Assembly: GCA_963930655.1 (NCBI GenBank)
Contig: OZ005611.1
Coordinates: 2,363,501-2,427,500 of the forward strand
DNA from: Myrica gale
Lineage: Eukaryota > Streptophyta > Magnoliopsida > Fagales > Myricaceae
Reading direction: 5' to 3'
Length of the DNA: 64,000 bases
The first letter of the stretch is position 1; each line of letters begins with the position of its first letter. This document shows positions 36,104-48,477 of this stretch, piece by piece. The notes beneath the pieces are model-generated. The model saw only the letters and a program-made list of their open reading frames with translations, was not told where the DNA came from and ran no database searches. The position numbers and the translations under genes were made by a program.

Positions 36104-37694
36104 GTGGGAAAAGAATTCTGCATAGTGCTTGGAAAAGGTTCGTTGTAACTTGTAAGTACGTCGGCCAAGAAAGAACAATTGGAGCTACCCAACTCCCTTT
36201 TGACTTGTAAAAAAAAAAAGATGAAAAGGATGTCAGGTTGCTGATGATAGTCGGCACGTCTTATTTTTCCCACCCACTTTCTGTTAAGAGGAAAGAAAAG
36301 TTACAACAATGGGCTAAGTTAAGAGCACCACAACTTTCAGTTTTGGCCGACCAGAAGAGGATTTCTTCCTCATAAAGTGCTGACATCTTCAGCAACAGTG
36401 AAAAGATGGGTCCAAGCTTTATAACCAAGAATCCCAGTGAAGATTATGGCAATGTTTGGTTTAGTTTTAAAATATTTTTAATTTTTTTTACAATTATTAT
36501 TATTTATTTATTTCAATATTTTTTTTACAATTTTTAATAATTTTTTATAAATTCTAACCACTTTTAATAAATTCTAATAAATTTTAATAAATTTTTTATC
36601 AATTACAAAAGAAATTACACTATCTAAAAAACAAATACAAAAAATATTTTTAAAAAATAAAAAGAAACATACCCTACACTTGCCAAAGAATATAACGTTG
36701 AGAGGAAATGTCGACCTAAGGTTGAACAAAATCGGACCGGATTTATGGTTCGGTTCAAACTTTTTATAAAATCGATCCGGACCGGACCAGATTTATTAAT
36801 ATTAATAAAAAAAATATTTTTAATATATTTTTAATGCAAATTATAAATTAAAAAAAATTTAATTTAAACTTAAACTAAAACAATTTATTTTGTCATGTCC
36901 TTCGCCTTCGAAAAAAAAAACTGGTCTGGACCGGATAGTTTTGGACCGAATTTCCTATTTGCAGCCTTAATTCGAACTTCGACATTCCTTATTCAGATAC
37001 AAGATATTCAGATTTGACAATTCCTTAAAATCTAAGTGGGCTTTTGAGCCTCTGTTGGACTCATGTTTACGCATGCTGCTCTCATCTCATATAACTATTC
37101 GCCACAAACTCTGATGAAAATGGAATCCAAAAGGTATTAAGGTACCAATGTTAACGTATGACGACATCATTTGCAGGACATTCTGAGTAGGAACCAACTT
37201 GGACGTACAGACCCATGGTCCCATGTATTCTCTTTTAAACTTCTAACCGAGAGATTGCAGTTTCCACAACCATCTCGGTGGGGAATACTTTTCAAACTTT
37301 CTTTCTCTTTTAATCTTTTATGAATATTTCTTTCAGTACTTGTTATGATGACAATCAGCTAAAGTCAATTCCCACTCCTGACTGATCACTACTGACCTTG
37401 GGGAAGACAGCCATGTCGACTCCAGTACTTGACCCATCGAGCGAGCGAAGCTACCTATTGCGGTTTTGAATATGGTTTTTTGGGGTGGGGGGTTGGATAA
37501 GGACGGGTTAAACAAGTTTGGTAATCCTCCATGAAAGTGTGCGCTCTGCACTTTTACTTTGCTGAAATGATTTATCTATGCTTCACCAACCCATTACCCA
37601 TACCTGCAAAATATGTGTTCTGTTTTGTTCAGATTATAAAAGCAGATCCACCTTGGGGAGAAACTAATAATTGTCACCATTTAGCTGGAGCGTA
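36104..37694. other. Intergenic with a degenerate hAT-like MITE
   Basis: About 36722-36968 begins AAGGTTGAACAAAATCGGAC and ends ATTTGCAGCCTT, with GGTCCGG/CCGGACC palindromes like those at 35125-35325. About 36450-36675 is very A+T-rich. The rest is unique DNA, including the promoter of the peptide gene that follows. Confidence 0.4.
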
Positions 37695-38207
37695 ATGACA
37701 ATGGCGGGCGAGATCCTTAAAGCACTTGTGATGCTTCTGGCTTTCTCTAACCTTATCTCCTCGATTGCTATCCCGATATCAAGTTAACATCCAACACTAG
37801 CGATCCCACAAAATGTCCTTCTTATCTCTAACTTTCTGTTTTGAGTCCAATCTAAAGTAGTATTATATATTCTAATTTCAGGGACAAGAAATCTTTTGCA
37901 CGACAGTCACAGTATTGAAGCTTCCAGGAGCATCCGTGGGGTATTCCATAAAACTTCATCTTCTTCTTCTTTTTCTTTTTGTTTTTTTAGAGCTATCTAG
38001 GACATGCAACGCTCGAAGCTCTTGATTTGGTGGTCAAAATGAAACTGCAATTATAGTTTTTCATTTGTCTAATGGAAACAGGAGGTCACAAGGCAACTCT
38101 CAGAAACAGAGCTCACCAACGAAAGGAATGAATTGGAACTCACTGATTATCCAGGATCAGGGGCTAATAACGTCCACACTCCGACGTCGTCTGCAGGGAG
38201 GAACTGA
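37695..38207 (+). CDS. Putative PSY-type sulfated-peptide hormone precursor, 90 aa
   Basis: Three small exons (37695-37782, 37882-37940, 38082-38207) join in frame with GT-AG introns and encode 90 residues. The first 25 or so are a signal peptide (positively charged start, LKALVMLLAFSNLISS core). The middle is charged and variable. Near the C-terminus is DYPGSGANNVHTP (71-83). It matches the PSY pattern D-Y-x4-A-N-x2-H-x-P, in which the Tyr after Asp is sulfated, as in PSY1 (DYGDPSANPKHDP). Secretion, sulfation and trimming would release a peptide acting on cell-surface receptors in growth/stress trade-off. An in-frame second ATG at 37701 is possible. Splicing is supported by consistent phases, but the family rests on one short motif. 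Confidence 0.7.
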
Positions 38208-39020
38208 ATTGTTTGTGAAGTTTCGTCTTGGTTGTAGGTTTACGACCATAAGTAGGAAGTATTCATGTAAATATGACTTCTTCTGTCCCTCTTTTGAGTC
38301 TCTTAACTCAGACAGGGAAGGCAGCATGGAAGCCAATTAGTTATTGAGAGAAGATGTGAGTCCATGTTAATGGTGTTCAATTGGCAAAGGTTGTAATGTA
38401 AACATTCTAGGAACCACTTTCTATATACGTTTGTGAGTACTAAAGACAAGGTTTCGAAGTGGAGGCATCAGGCATCAGCATGTGAGTTAGGTCCAGAATT
38501 CCAAGAAGAAGAAAAAGAGTTTGGCATTTTCTTTGATTCAGCTCCAAGTGGTAGTAGTCCTAAAATGAATGATAGAAAAGTCGAGCTTAATTTATAGTCA
38601 CATGGAAAACCCGTACGAGGACTGCAGACGGTTGCTATATATCATCAAATGGTGGAGCCGTGGAGTACTTTTCCAGCAGATGATCATCACGTGAACTAAT
38701 ATGATAAAATATTGAGCCGAGCAGTAGCACTGGTTGGCCAATATCCATCGTTTCAAGCAAATTAAGTCGATAAAGATCATAAACAAATCTTTTATTTTCT
38801 AAAAATAATTGTAATTGGCTTCGAAGAGACTAATGGGTTTTACTAAATTCCATTAATGGACCTGTTCAAAAAAGAATGTTTGGCGAATCTTCATAAATTA
38901 GCTCAAAAGCATATAGAGAAATACTTTGTTATATGTTGGTGAGGATGGGGGTCTGAGGTGTTAGTCACTAGTACTCCCCGTCCCTGCAGATATATACTTG
39001 CGTTTTTTTCCCGTTAACAA
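38208..39020. other. Peptide-gene 3' flank and intergenic DNA
   Basis: No other gene was recognised. Confidence 0.4.
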
Positions 39021-39034
39021 ATGAGCATTTTGCC

Positions 39035-40009
39035 ATGAATTATTTCAGTAAAAAAGCGAACCTTCTCTGTAAACCTCTCTCTGTTTCTTCAACAACCCCA
39101 GCGTCTCCACGGCGGAGGGGAGCTCTCCCTCGTCCTCTCCTCATTTTTTCTTTTCCCCTTCTCCTTCTTCCCTCTCCCCTCTCCACTCTCCTTTTCTCTG
39201 GTTCGGTTGGTTGGTGTGTTTGGTTAGTTTTTTGGTTTTTTTTTTTTTTTTTTATTTTCTTTGCAGGTAGGTTACAAGCGGCATACGACTTTCCACCACG
39301 ATTCGTCAAGCATATACCCCTTTAGGTGCTCTCAGATGATCCAAATCTACGCAGCGATGCTTCTCCGACTCGATAACGACGGCGTGTGTAGCTACCCACG
39401 CGCTGCGCGTGGATCTGACGCGTCGACGCTCTTGGTCGCGCGCAAGGCCCTCTTCGCTGCTCAAAACCTGCTCTTCTTCCTAGGAATGATCTTTGTAGCT
39501 AATGTTTTCATTTTTAAGCCGTGGACCTCCTCCAACCACCCCCCCACACGCCGCCTCTGCCATCGACCTCTGGATAGTGTTTTCACATACCTTTTTGTGA
39601 CCTATGTTACGCTTTTGCCCGTTTGGGCTTGCCTCCTTTTTTAAAGCTTGTTTATTTGTGTTCCTTTTTTTTTGTAGCTAGTTTAAATTTTGTGTATTGT
39701 CACTAAAGTTGGTATCTGCATGTAAAGAGCTCTAAGTCCCTCCTTCAGTGGCAGTTGCCACTTTCTAGTGCGGTGGTTGTTCCTTTCAATGAGTTTTCGG
39801 ACTAATTTTCAGTTGGTTTTCTCGTGTTCCGTGGACTTTCGGGTTCTCTCGCTGCGGGCTTCGTACCCGTCTAATCCAAAGATCTCGTGTCCTTATATTT
39901 AGGCTTCTGCCCTCCAAACCGGTTGATAACCCTTTAGATTCTTCTTTTTGTAGGTTCTTGTTGTAATTCTATCATATTAATATAAATTTTGTTATTTTCA
40001 GAGAAAAAA
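39035..40009 (+). mobile_element. Nonautonomous GC-rich non-LTR retroelement, 975 bp
   Basis: ATGAGCATTTTGCC (39021-39034) and ATGGGCATTTTGCC (40010-40023) are 14-bp direct repeats with one mismatch, flanking a block that ends in GAGAAAAAAA. The 3' end (TTGTAATTCT ... TAATATAAATTTTG) resembles plant L1-type LINE tails. The 5' half is CT- and GC-rich, with no reverse transcriptase or other recognisable protein. It is similar in style to the element at 57701-58526, suggesting a noncoding family moved by LINE enzymes. Confidence 0.75.
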
Positions 40010-40023
40010 ATGGGCATTTTGCC

Positions 40024-42650
40024 CAAGAAAAAACCTGATCATCTCGTTTAATTCCCAGATAAGGCAGAGGAAGATAGCTTTTTCGCTTTACTAAGAAGCC
40101 CGTTGCAGAAGTCCATATAAAAAAATAGCACGATATATATATATATATATATGATTCCATGAAAAACAGTTAAGTGGCACGGCTTTTGGACGCTTCCAAG
40201 TTCCATAATTTTTTTTTCTAGCCCAATTTAACAAGAAACAAAATACCTCTATTATCATGATATCAGTCACAGCAGCCAAAGTCGATATTTCTAAATTTCT
40301 ATCATTTGTGTAGGTTGTTAAAGATTTGATATGATATTATAGTTATCACGATATCAAAAATTTGATATTGTTATGAAGATTCAAATTTAAATGTAAAGAT
40401 TCAAATTTAAATATAGAATATTCTCATATTATACTTTGTATTATCTCTATAAATAAAAATTTTCAATTATAATTTGTATGAATTCATAATATAAAATACA
40501 GTCATATTATATTTTGTATTATCTCTATAAATAAAAATTTTTAATTATAATTTATATGAATTCATAATATAAAATACAGCCATAAAAGACGTCTGAACCT
40601 TTATGCATGAGTGCGGTTAATTAGTGATGATGCCGAAAGCGTCTGGTCCAACATATAAGCGATGGTCAACACAGTATCCTTAGGCCGAATATAGATACTT
40701 GCAAGGGAGAGATAAATCGGGCTAGATTTAACACGTGGGTGAGACGTCGATGTCTAAATAAGTTTCTAGGGAGTATTAAGAGAAGAATAATAGTTAGGAG
40801 AGACAAGTTCCATTTAAAATACCTCAAAACCCAAAGCTATGGAATTGAAGGCATAGTAATTGAGAATCGGTGGGTACGTACGTATAAATAGAAAGGTAAG
40901 AAAATTGCAAAAAAAAAAAAAGATAGGATAGATAAACAAAGTCATGTAATGGAAAATTAATTAAAAATGTTATATAATAATTAATTTCATTAAATTGTGG
41001 AGGTTAAATTCACGGCTTCAAAAAAAAAAAAAAATTCTTCTGCCTTTCTCTCGGTTAATTTTCCGAGTTTAAGATCCTGATTCAAATTACACATCACTTC
41101 TCAAGACCAAGTAGTACTATAACTCGCCAATAACAAAGCGGATCTCCTCTTTTAGGGAGTAATGTGTAGGAACAACATCCACCCTCTTCCCTATCAGTTT
41201 TGTTTCTAGTGGATATATCCCTATTCCTCTTCCCATTGACTTATTTCGTCCTTAAGGAATCATAGTGTTATAGATAATACAATTTTTTTTTCTAAATATA
41301 TATGTCCCATTTTCGTCAACTTTCATGAAAAGAAACAAATACTCTTTATAGAGAAAAATACGATAAAGACTGGATTATTTGAAAAAAAGGATAAGTGTTG
41401 TTTGTATTGATAGGCAACATGAACACAAGGCAATACAAAAGACTCCTTTTTAAACACTAAAGGGAAAAGACAAAAGAATAAGGAAAGTAACGGTAACACC
41501 ATAAAATCTGCAAAAGAATATGCTCTTCGTATCTTTGGTTGACTTGAATCAGCTTCTATGTAATTATTCGGTCAATCTGGATCCCATATATATAGTTTGT
41601 ATTTGTTGGAATTTCCTCATTTGATGGACTACGATCTTGGTTTGAATTTGCTGTCATTGGAACTCCCCCAACGTCTCTCGGTCTTGCTGGAATTTCCTCA
41701 TTTGATGAACTACGATCTTGGTTTGAATTTGCTGTCATTGAAACTCCTATATCCCCCAACGTCTCTCCACTGATTGATGCAATATTGTGAGAGTATGCAG
41801 CCTTGTTACTCCATGAATCTTGGGTTTCCTTATCTCTCCCTTGACCCTCACAATTGCTAAGCTGTGTTGTGCTAATATTTATTAATTATCTTTGCTTTTT
41901 TTTCTCTTCTTGTTCCTAAACCCCCAAGAAGTTCGCACGAATAGGTTCAACAAATTTTGGAAAACAATAAGAAAATTGTCTCCCATGGACAGCTAGGCAT
42001 AAATTTATGCCCTTTGCAACAGAGATGCGTGTAATTCTAATGTGGTCTATAGTGACGGCAAATTTGCGGTCAACGAACCGTACTTGTATAAAAGGACATA
42101 AAGGGCTGGCTATAATATCAGGGGTATTGAGTCTTTTACATAACAGATTTAAGGACCAAAGGTCCACTACAAACGGGCTGAAATGGACCAATAATAGAAC
42201 AACCACAATTGGGTCGAAGACCCGAACCCAAAGGGATCACGGTCGCGGGAGACGAATCTGGTCACCAGAGTCCAGAGGTCCAGAGGAGAGGATGCATGCT
42301 AGGGCACCTCAATCCAACTTCTCTTGGAAATTGTTTATGCCAGCAGCGGTAGAAGAGGGAGACACTCAAGGATGGCACCAGGCAAAAGACAGAACAACAA
42401 TAGGCGAAGCTTGCTATAATGCTTGAGCATGGACTAGCCACACACGTTGGCATTGAGATGTCGTACACAACTATCGTCGAAGATCGGTGACCGTTAGAGC
42501 ATACCACTTTCAGGAATTTTCCCCATGCTCTTTCTCGATACAAACTATCGAGCTTTATGTGTAGAATCACCAATCAGAACAAAGTGAAGATTGTGTTCCT
42601 AAGAAATAAAAATGTTACTGCCATATTTATTGAGAAGTCGAGAACAAATT
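40024..42650. other. Intergenic with local tandem repeats, no gene called
   Basis: A TA microsatellite lies at 40134-40151. Two near-identical copies of a roughly 78-bp block (TTTGTATTATCTCTATAAAT ... AATATAAAATACAG) lie at about 40423-40579. Frames around 41916-42573 have no family motif. Confidence 0.45.
41607..41767 (-). repeat. 81-bp tandem duplication, possibly in degenerate coding DNA
   Basis: Two copies of an 81-bp unit, a multiple of three. On the minus strand it is open and encodes a 27-residue repeat (MTANSNQDRSSSNEEIPA then MTANSNQDRSPSNEEIPT). The open frame extends leftwards on the minus strand from about 41880, but no start, domain or partner exon was recognised. Confidence 0.5.
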
Positions 42651-42820
42651 TGTTAGGACGGAGGCAGTCAAGCTTGTCTCTTGGGGTTAGTTCCACATCG
42701 GTTGGGAAAGTGGTTGGTGGTCAGTTTATAAGTGTGAGGGAGAATCTCACCTCTTGAGCTAGTTTTTGGGTTGAGAAGACCCAAGACCACCTAACACTGG
42801 TATAAGAGGTCAGATTTACC
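42651..42820 (+). mobile_element. LTR and primer-site remnant of a TRIM-like element
   Basis: A 146-bp block starts TGTTAG and ends CTAACA, contains TTCCACATCGGTTGGGAAAG and TTTATAAGTG (TATA-like), and is followed one base later by TGGTATAAGAGG, a decayed initiator tRNA-Met primer site. No second LTR was found nearby, so it is truncated. Confidence 0.55.
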
Positions 42821-45800
42821 AACAAAGTCTCAGACCCAACAGTCCATGAGAGAAACCATACCATGATTAGAGTTACTTCTCACGTAAAAACTAGAAGAAA
42901 AAGAAAGAAAGAGAGCATCAAATGTATTTTTTCCCCAGGGAGGAAAAGAGATTCTTGTAGTTTGAAAAGATGACATTGCTTTGTTTCAAGTACTTCTCTT
43001 TTCTGCTCAAAAAATAAGAAGAAAAAATTAAGTACTGAATATAAGATTTACAGTAAGAACAGAGAACCAAATCAAGGGAAACAAGAATGGCCAGATATAT
43101 ATTGGCCAGCTAGAAAGAGTTCAAATTGCATTCTAACCTCTTCATGCACCTGGTATCAATTTCGAGAAGTAAAACTGGTAACAACCACAGCTATATATTA
43201 GTAATACCTATTTTTAGCATATACGACTTTTTAATTTGAAAAGTATGTTATACAGCCAAATGGAAAAAAAAAAAATTGAAGAAATAGGTTGCCTAGAAGC
43301 TTTAAGCTGGACTTAGGTAGAAGTTTCAATATCGACTTGATGTCTTCTGCTCTTCGTGGGCGCTTATATTATCTGGGAGCTGTCCCTCATGCTTATGCAA
43401 TTGAGCCGTGCTTTCTCTTGCATTCTGTCATGTCAAGTAAGAAGTAGTATGGGAATATTTCTGCATGATACCATTTTGTCTCCATCAATCAAGTCGTGGG
43501 ACCTTGGACAAAGATGTTGCGTTTCATCAGATTCTAGAAATGAAACATCACTTAGTGAGGGATTTGACATTTACAGTCTAGGTGGAGTCATCTGTCATCT
43601 GTACCCCATATAAGCCAATTTGATATCTTAGATTCATGTGTACAGCTTTTATATACAAAGGTGTAGATGAACCCCTGTACGTTGCATCATCTGTTAACTG
43701 TTGTATGCATGTAGGTATTAGTGAAAAGGAGCACCATTGGAAACTTCAATTACGATGCATTGAGTTGGCTATTTTGAACACTGATTTTTCTCAAACTTCT
43801 GAATCATTAGATTTGGTAAATATATTTGTCTCTTGATTGGAGGGTCCAGATCTTTCAGCAAATTGTTTTTGCATATACACAGTACTGTAAAATGGTTTAC
43901 CATTTGAATATACGAGTTAGGTGATTGGTGGGCGTTTAAAGATGAAGCAGGAGTATGATTGTGCTCCAAAGGGGAGATAATTCACTGAGGGTTTCCTATG
44001 ATGGAAGAGCATTATTGTGTTCAATGCTCAGATAAAGCAGCTTTATTCTTTTTTCTTCTGTTGCATTTTTTAAAACGGATCTTTCTTTTTCATACCTAAA
44101 GGAGTCGATGTTTTGTTCATTGCTAGCTGTTGTTATTGTTATTACAATGATTTTTGATGTCATCTTGTTTCTTTTTTCTTATCCTTCTTCCACGCTAGAG
44201 AGAAATAATTGTGGTATACGCCTTGTAATGTTGCAGTAAGTGTGTTTCTACTTTCTGTCTTCTTCTGCCCCTACGGACATTAATGAGCAAGAAAAGTCTT
44301 TTACCGGTTGTTTGAATACAATAGCGCTTATTCTTTCCTTTCTTAAAGCCTAGAATAATTTGCGAAATTAATTTATTGGTGACATAAGGCTCACGTCATT
44401 TCAGGGACTGTTTGACATATAATTTGGGCAATTAATTCGAGTTATCCTCTGGTGAGATGGTGACAAGTTCCTTTTTGTTTCTCTTTTGCAGATTCCTGAG
44501 CCATATTCTTCTCATCTTCTTTCCATGCTTTTGGATTTGTGAGATCTCATCTAATGGGCCCTTAGAGGAATAATAATTGATGAGGCACCTTTGTTTAAAT
44601 GACTTTTGATTCCCCAGACCTTCTCCTACACAGACCTAAAAATACCAGCGGGCCGTATGGCATCATCCTAGAATCTCCTTTACCTGTTATGGAATATATT
44701 ATAGTAACAAAGTAGCTTCAAGTACAGCAGCTGGTTAAAGAGAAAGGTACTTCAATAACTCTCCCTTCTTTTCTTGTTTTTCAAACATTCGGGCCACATA
44801 CCATTAAGACTTGTCAATAATTATATTCCTTCCTTTGAATGCGAGCTATGAGATTGCCACTAAGGAAAAAATAGTTTGGGAAAGAAGAAGCAGATGCTTG
44901 CTCGGGAAGAACCCTCTACTGCATTGAAAATGGACCCCCACCACTTGTTTGGCCACATAGAATTCTTTCAATATTATTCTGAGAAAATGGTGATGGTAAC
45001 AATTTTCATCACTCTACTTTTTTACTCTGCTCTATGTCTTGACAGTTTACTAACATGTGACCCGTCAACCGATTGGGGTCTTTCTATAATACCAGCGAAT
45101 TCAACGACTCAAAGCCACCCCTGTACTATCTTCTAGTTTGTTCTTTAATTAAGAGTGTGCCTTCTTTTCTACATGCCTGGTTAAACTATTGTTTGGTATC
45201 TAAAAATTTCTGACCTTTGAATCCTGTGAAATTGTTTATCAATGCAGCAGACCAACTGAATGTTTGACACTGAGGTGGCAACAATTGAAGATCAATCATT
45301 GGATTTTGATTCCACCGATCAAAACTCTGGAACGCAACCCGAGAAATCTGAGGATCGATCTGATATACAATTGACTTTTACGATTTGTTGTTGGCCACTG
45401 TGGCCTCCCTTTTCCTTTTCTTCTTTTCTTTTCTAGGTGAAAATTTCTCTTCCTCTGTTCAGCTGGGATATGGATTACCTAATTAAAGCATGCACTGGCC
45501 CTTTAGAATATATTTCTTTATGGGACTTTTGTGCAGTACCGAGTACGAGTACTGGGATTGATTTCATATTATTTACAAGAAACGTTTGCAGCCATCAATT
45601 ATAATGGACCTTTTTTGTCATTTTATGATGAATACTTTCTAGTCCCATGTCGAGAAACAGATCCCCAATGGGGGGGGGGGGGGAGTTGTGAGGCTTCTGC
45701 AATGGGGCTCTGTCTAAAATATTATAGCCTGTTCGATGTTTTGCTATGTATCGCAAACACCAGGAGTGCAGGTCCATTGCTCGATTGATAGTTATAATCC

Positions 45801-46982
45801 TACAACTTATCATAACAGGATAAGTATCTTCAAGTCTCTTTATGACTGAATCATGGAGTAGCTTGCAAGTTAAACATGCAAGTTCAGTAGCTTTGAAAGA
45901 ATATAGAACTGATAGTTCCTTTCCTTTTAGGTAATATTGGATATTTAAATACCTGTAGACTGTAAGGCCGGACCCAGTTGATTTTTCTTGCATCCTGGCC
46001 ATTGGGTATATGTTCCTCGTGTTAAGTAATGTCTAGTAACAGATCGTATCAACAGCCTGTACAAAAAACTCAGGGCTTCAGATTCCCCTGTATTTGGATA
46101 GTCTTACAAATATATACAACTCCTTTCAGTTCATATTTCCAGAAAAAGGGAGAATTGTTGGTATGATTACGTAAGAACATGTCCCTCACATTCAATAAGA
46201 TAGCTGATTTGATTCTCTTTTGCCAGAGTACATCTTTAAGAGAGAAATATAGAGTAAGTTTTGGTCCTAAAATCTAAGGTGAGATTCTTTGATTCCTCCA
46301 TGCCTACTCAGAACAAAAAGAATCTGCCAATCGCACCCACTCTTCTCAGGAAAGAAAATTTGAAAAAGAAAAAGGGAAAGAAAATTTAGAAAAAGAAAGA
46401 CCCATTTGGTTTTCGCTTTCAGTCACTCAAAAGAAATATCCATTAAGGCATCCCCATCAATTTATTTCTTTTGCTTCAAAGCTTCTCATAGTGCCAAGAA
46501 AGTTGCATCCATTATTCATCATGGTGGGGCTACCGATTTCGGTAGGGAATCAAGCACAAAGAGGAAGTGACGGGAGAGAGAGAGAGAGAGAGAAAAACAA
46601 ACCATACGCTTTTTCCTATTTTCTCTCCTTTTAAGACTCAAATTAAACCGTGTTGCTTTCTCTGTTTTTGCTGCATCAGAGATTCTCCCCTCCTCTTTCA
46701 AGTCAAAGAAGAAAGAAAAAAAATTGAAAAGGAACAGAAGAAAATGTGATATGAAATGGAAAATGAGGGAAAGGAAGAACCACAGCTCATGACATATATT
46801 CCCCCAGCATAGCCCTACTTATGTTTCCAGATATGGAGTGAGAACATAGGACAGGCCAACACTCCAAATTATAAAGAGAACTATAGCTGCCACATATTGA
46901 CGCAGAACTAATCAAAACCCATTTTTATGTTTCAGTCCCCTACCTCTATCTCATCCACAAAACAGAAACGGGTCATCTCAAT
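42821..46982. other. Long intergenic interval / upstream region of the PHL8-like gene
   Basis: No gene is firmly recognised. The composition is more balanced than in transposon-rich parts. Scattered coding-like pieces (for example an acidic frame at about 45258-45372 reading EVATIEDQSLDFD) could be exon relics or noncoding RNA. A run of 13-14 G is at about 45669-45682 and a GA repeat at about 46577-46593. The last 400 bp are the presumed PHL8 promoter and leader. Confidence 0.35.
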
Positions 46983-48477
46983 ATGCAAAATCAGAACATG
47001 AATTTAGTTTTGTCTACCGATGCAAAGCCCAGGTTAAAATGGACTCCCGAACTTCACCAAAGATTTGCTGAAGCTGTAGATCAACTTGGAGGAGCAGACA
47101 GTGAGTCCAGAAGCTTATTGATCATTACAATATTTTTTCTTCATACTACAAAGTTTCTTATGTTTTCGATGTATGGCCAGAGGCAACACCGAAGAGTCTG
47201 ATGAGGGTGATGGGGATTCCTGGATTGACTTTGTACCACCTGAAGAGTCATTTACAGGTTCTTCCTCTTGACAATGATTCCATCAATCTTTGTTGCTAAC
47301 ATAACCAAACAGGAGAGCTGAACTGTAACTCTGTGTTTCTGTTTCTTCTTACAGAAATACAGGCTGGGAAAAAGCCAACAGTCTGAATCCTGCACAGAGA
47401 ATAAGGAAGAAGGTAACTTTAGTGTATTAGATTTAGCAATCATAGCATGATCCATGTGTTTTGTTATCAGATTGGTTTGACTTTCTAGTTTGTGGGGCAG
47501 ATTACAGAGAAATTCAGACCGTTCAGGGGCATTTCAGTGGGGAAATCAGTGATGCAACCGACGCTCAGAATAACGAGTAATAGCTAGATATAGATCACAT
47601 ATTTGATGAATTTGGATGGAAATTGATAACCCAGAGCGTTCCTATTGATTTAGTGTTGTATTTATCAGAAGCTTGCAGATTGCTCAGGCTCTCCAGTTGC
47701 AAATGGAAGTCCAAAGGAAACTGCACGAACAGATTGAGGTAGGACCAATAAACCGATACTGTTACCAGTATTCTAATTTTGAGTTTAATACACTTGATGC
47801 TAATCAAGTTAGAATTGTGATTTCAGGTACAGAGACATTTGCAGCTGAGAATTGAAGCCCAAGGGAAGTACTTGCAAACAGTATTGCAAAAAGCTCAGGA
47901 AACACTTTCTGGATATAATTCTTCTTCTCTGGGGGTAGAACTTGCAAAAGCCGAACTCTCTCAGCTAGTCTCAATGGTTAACACTGGTTGCCCGAGCTCT
48001 TCAATCTCAGAATTGACAGAAGCAGGAGGTTTTAGTCTGAAAGCGGTCGAAAGGAAACAAATGAGAGGCACAATATGTTCTGTTGAAAGCTCCTTGACAT
48101 CGTCTGAAAGCTCTGGGAGAAAGGAAGAGAAGCGACCCATGAAACAGAGTGGTGACCCGCAGAAGTCTAATACAAGTAGTCTTGAACTTTCGTTAGACAT
48201 ATACCCAGAAGGCAAGCCAAGGAGTACTGATGCGAGCGATCAAGCGAATAGGAGAAAGAGAAGTGGAAGTGCCATCTCTGATGGTATGTGTGTAGAACAA
48301 CCAGTTGCTAAAACGTTGCCAACCCACAAAAACAAAAGCCATAATCCACTGAGAAAAACTGGATTATTAGAGACACTAGATCTCAACAGCCAATATCAGC
48401 ATGACATTGATTCCGATCCAAAAGCAATAGACTTGAACAGCAAGGGAGTAGAACAATGTAACGGATTCGAATCTTGA
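46983..48477 (+). CDS. PHL8: MYB-CC (GARP) transcription factor, PHL8-like, 349 aa
   Basis: Six exons join in frame: 46983-47100, 47181-47257, 47355-47412, 47501-47576, 47669-47738 and 47827-48477. The GARP MYB domain (about 14-67) reads KPRLKWTPELHQRFAEAV, then across intron 1 KATPKSLMRVMGIPGLTLYH and LKSHLQKYRLGK. The MYB-CC coiled coil (about 110-155) contains QLQMEVQRKLHEQIE and VQRHLQLRIEAQGKYLQ. These two domains define the PHR1/PHL/APL/MYR family, which binds P1BS-like sites as dimers, often in phosphate-starvation control. The short N-terminus ahead of the MYB domain and the KSQQSESCTENKEEDYREIQ linker resemble PHL8. The C-terminal part has LELSL (EAR-type) and LDLNS, suggesting repressor ability. 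Intact; subgroup call is by memory. Confidence 0.9.

Noticed and set aside
39040-39644. Frames of 89-127 codons in the GC-rich insertion
   Set aside because: They are not similar to any retroelement protein, and the element boundaries (target duplications, A tail) explain the block better as noncoding.
45595-46002. 135-codon minus-strand frame
   Set aside because: It has no recognisable domain or conserved motif and overlaps an equally unconvincing plus-strand frame through the poly-G tract.
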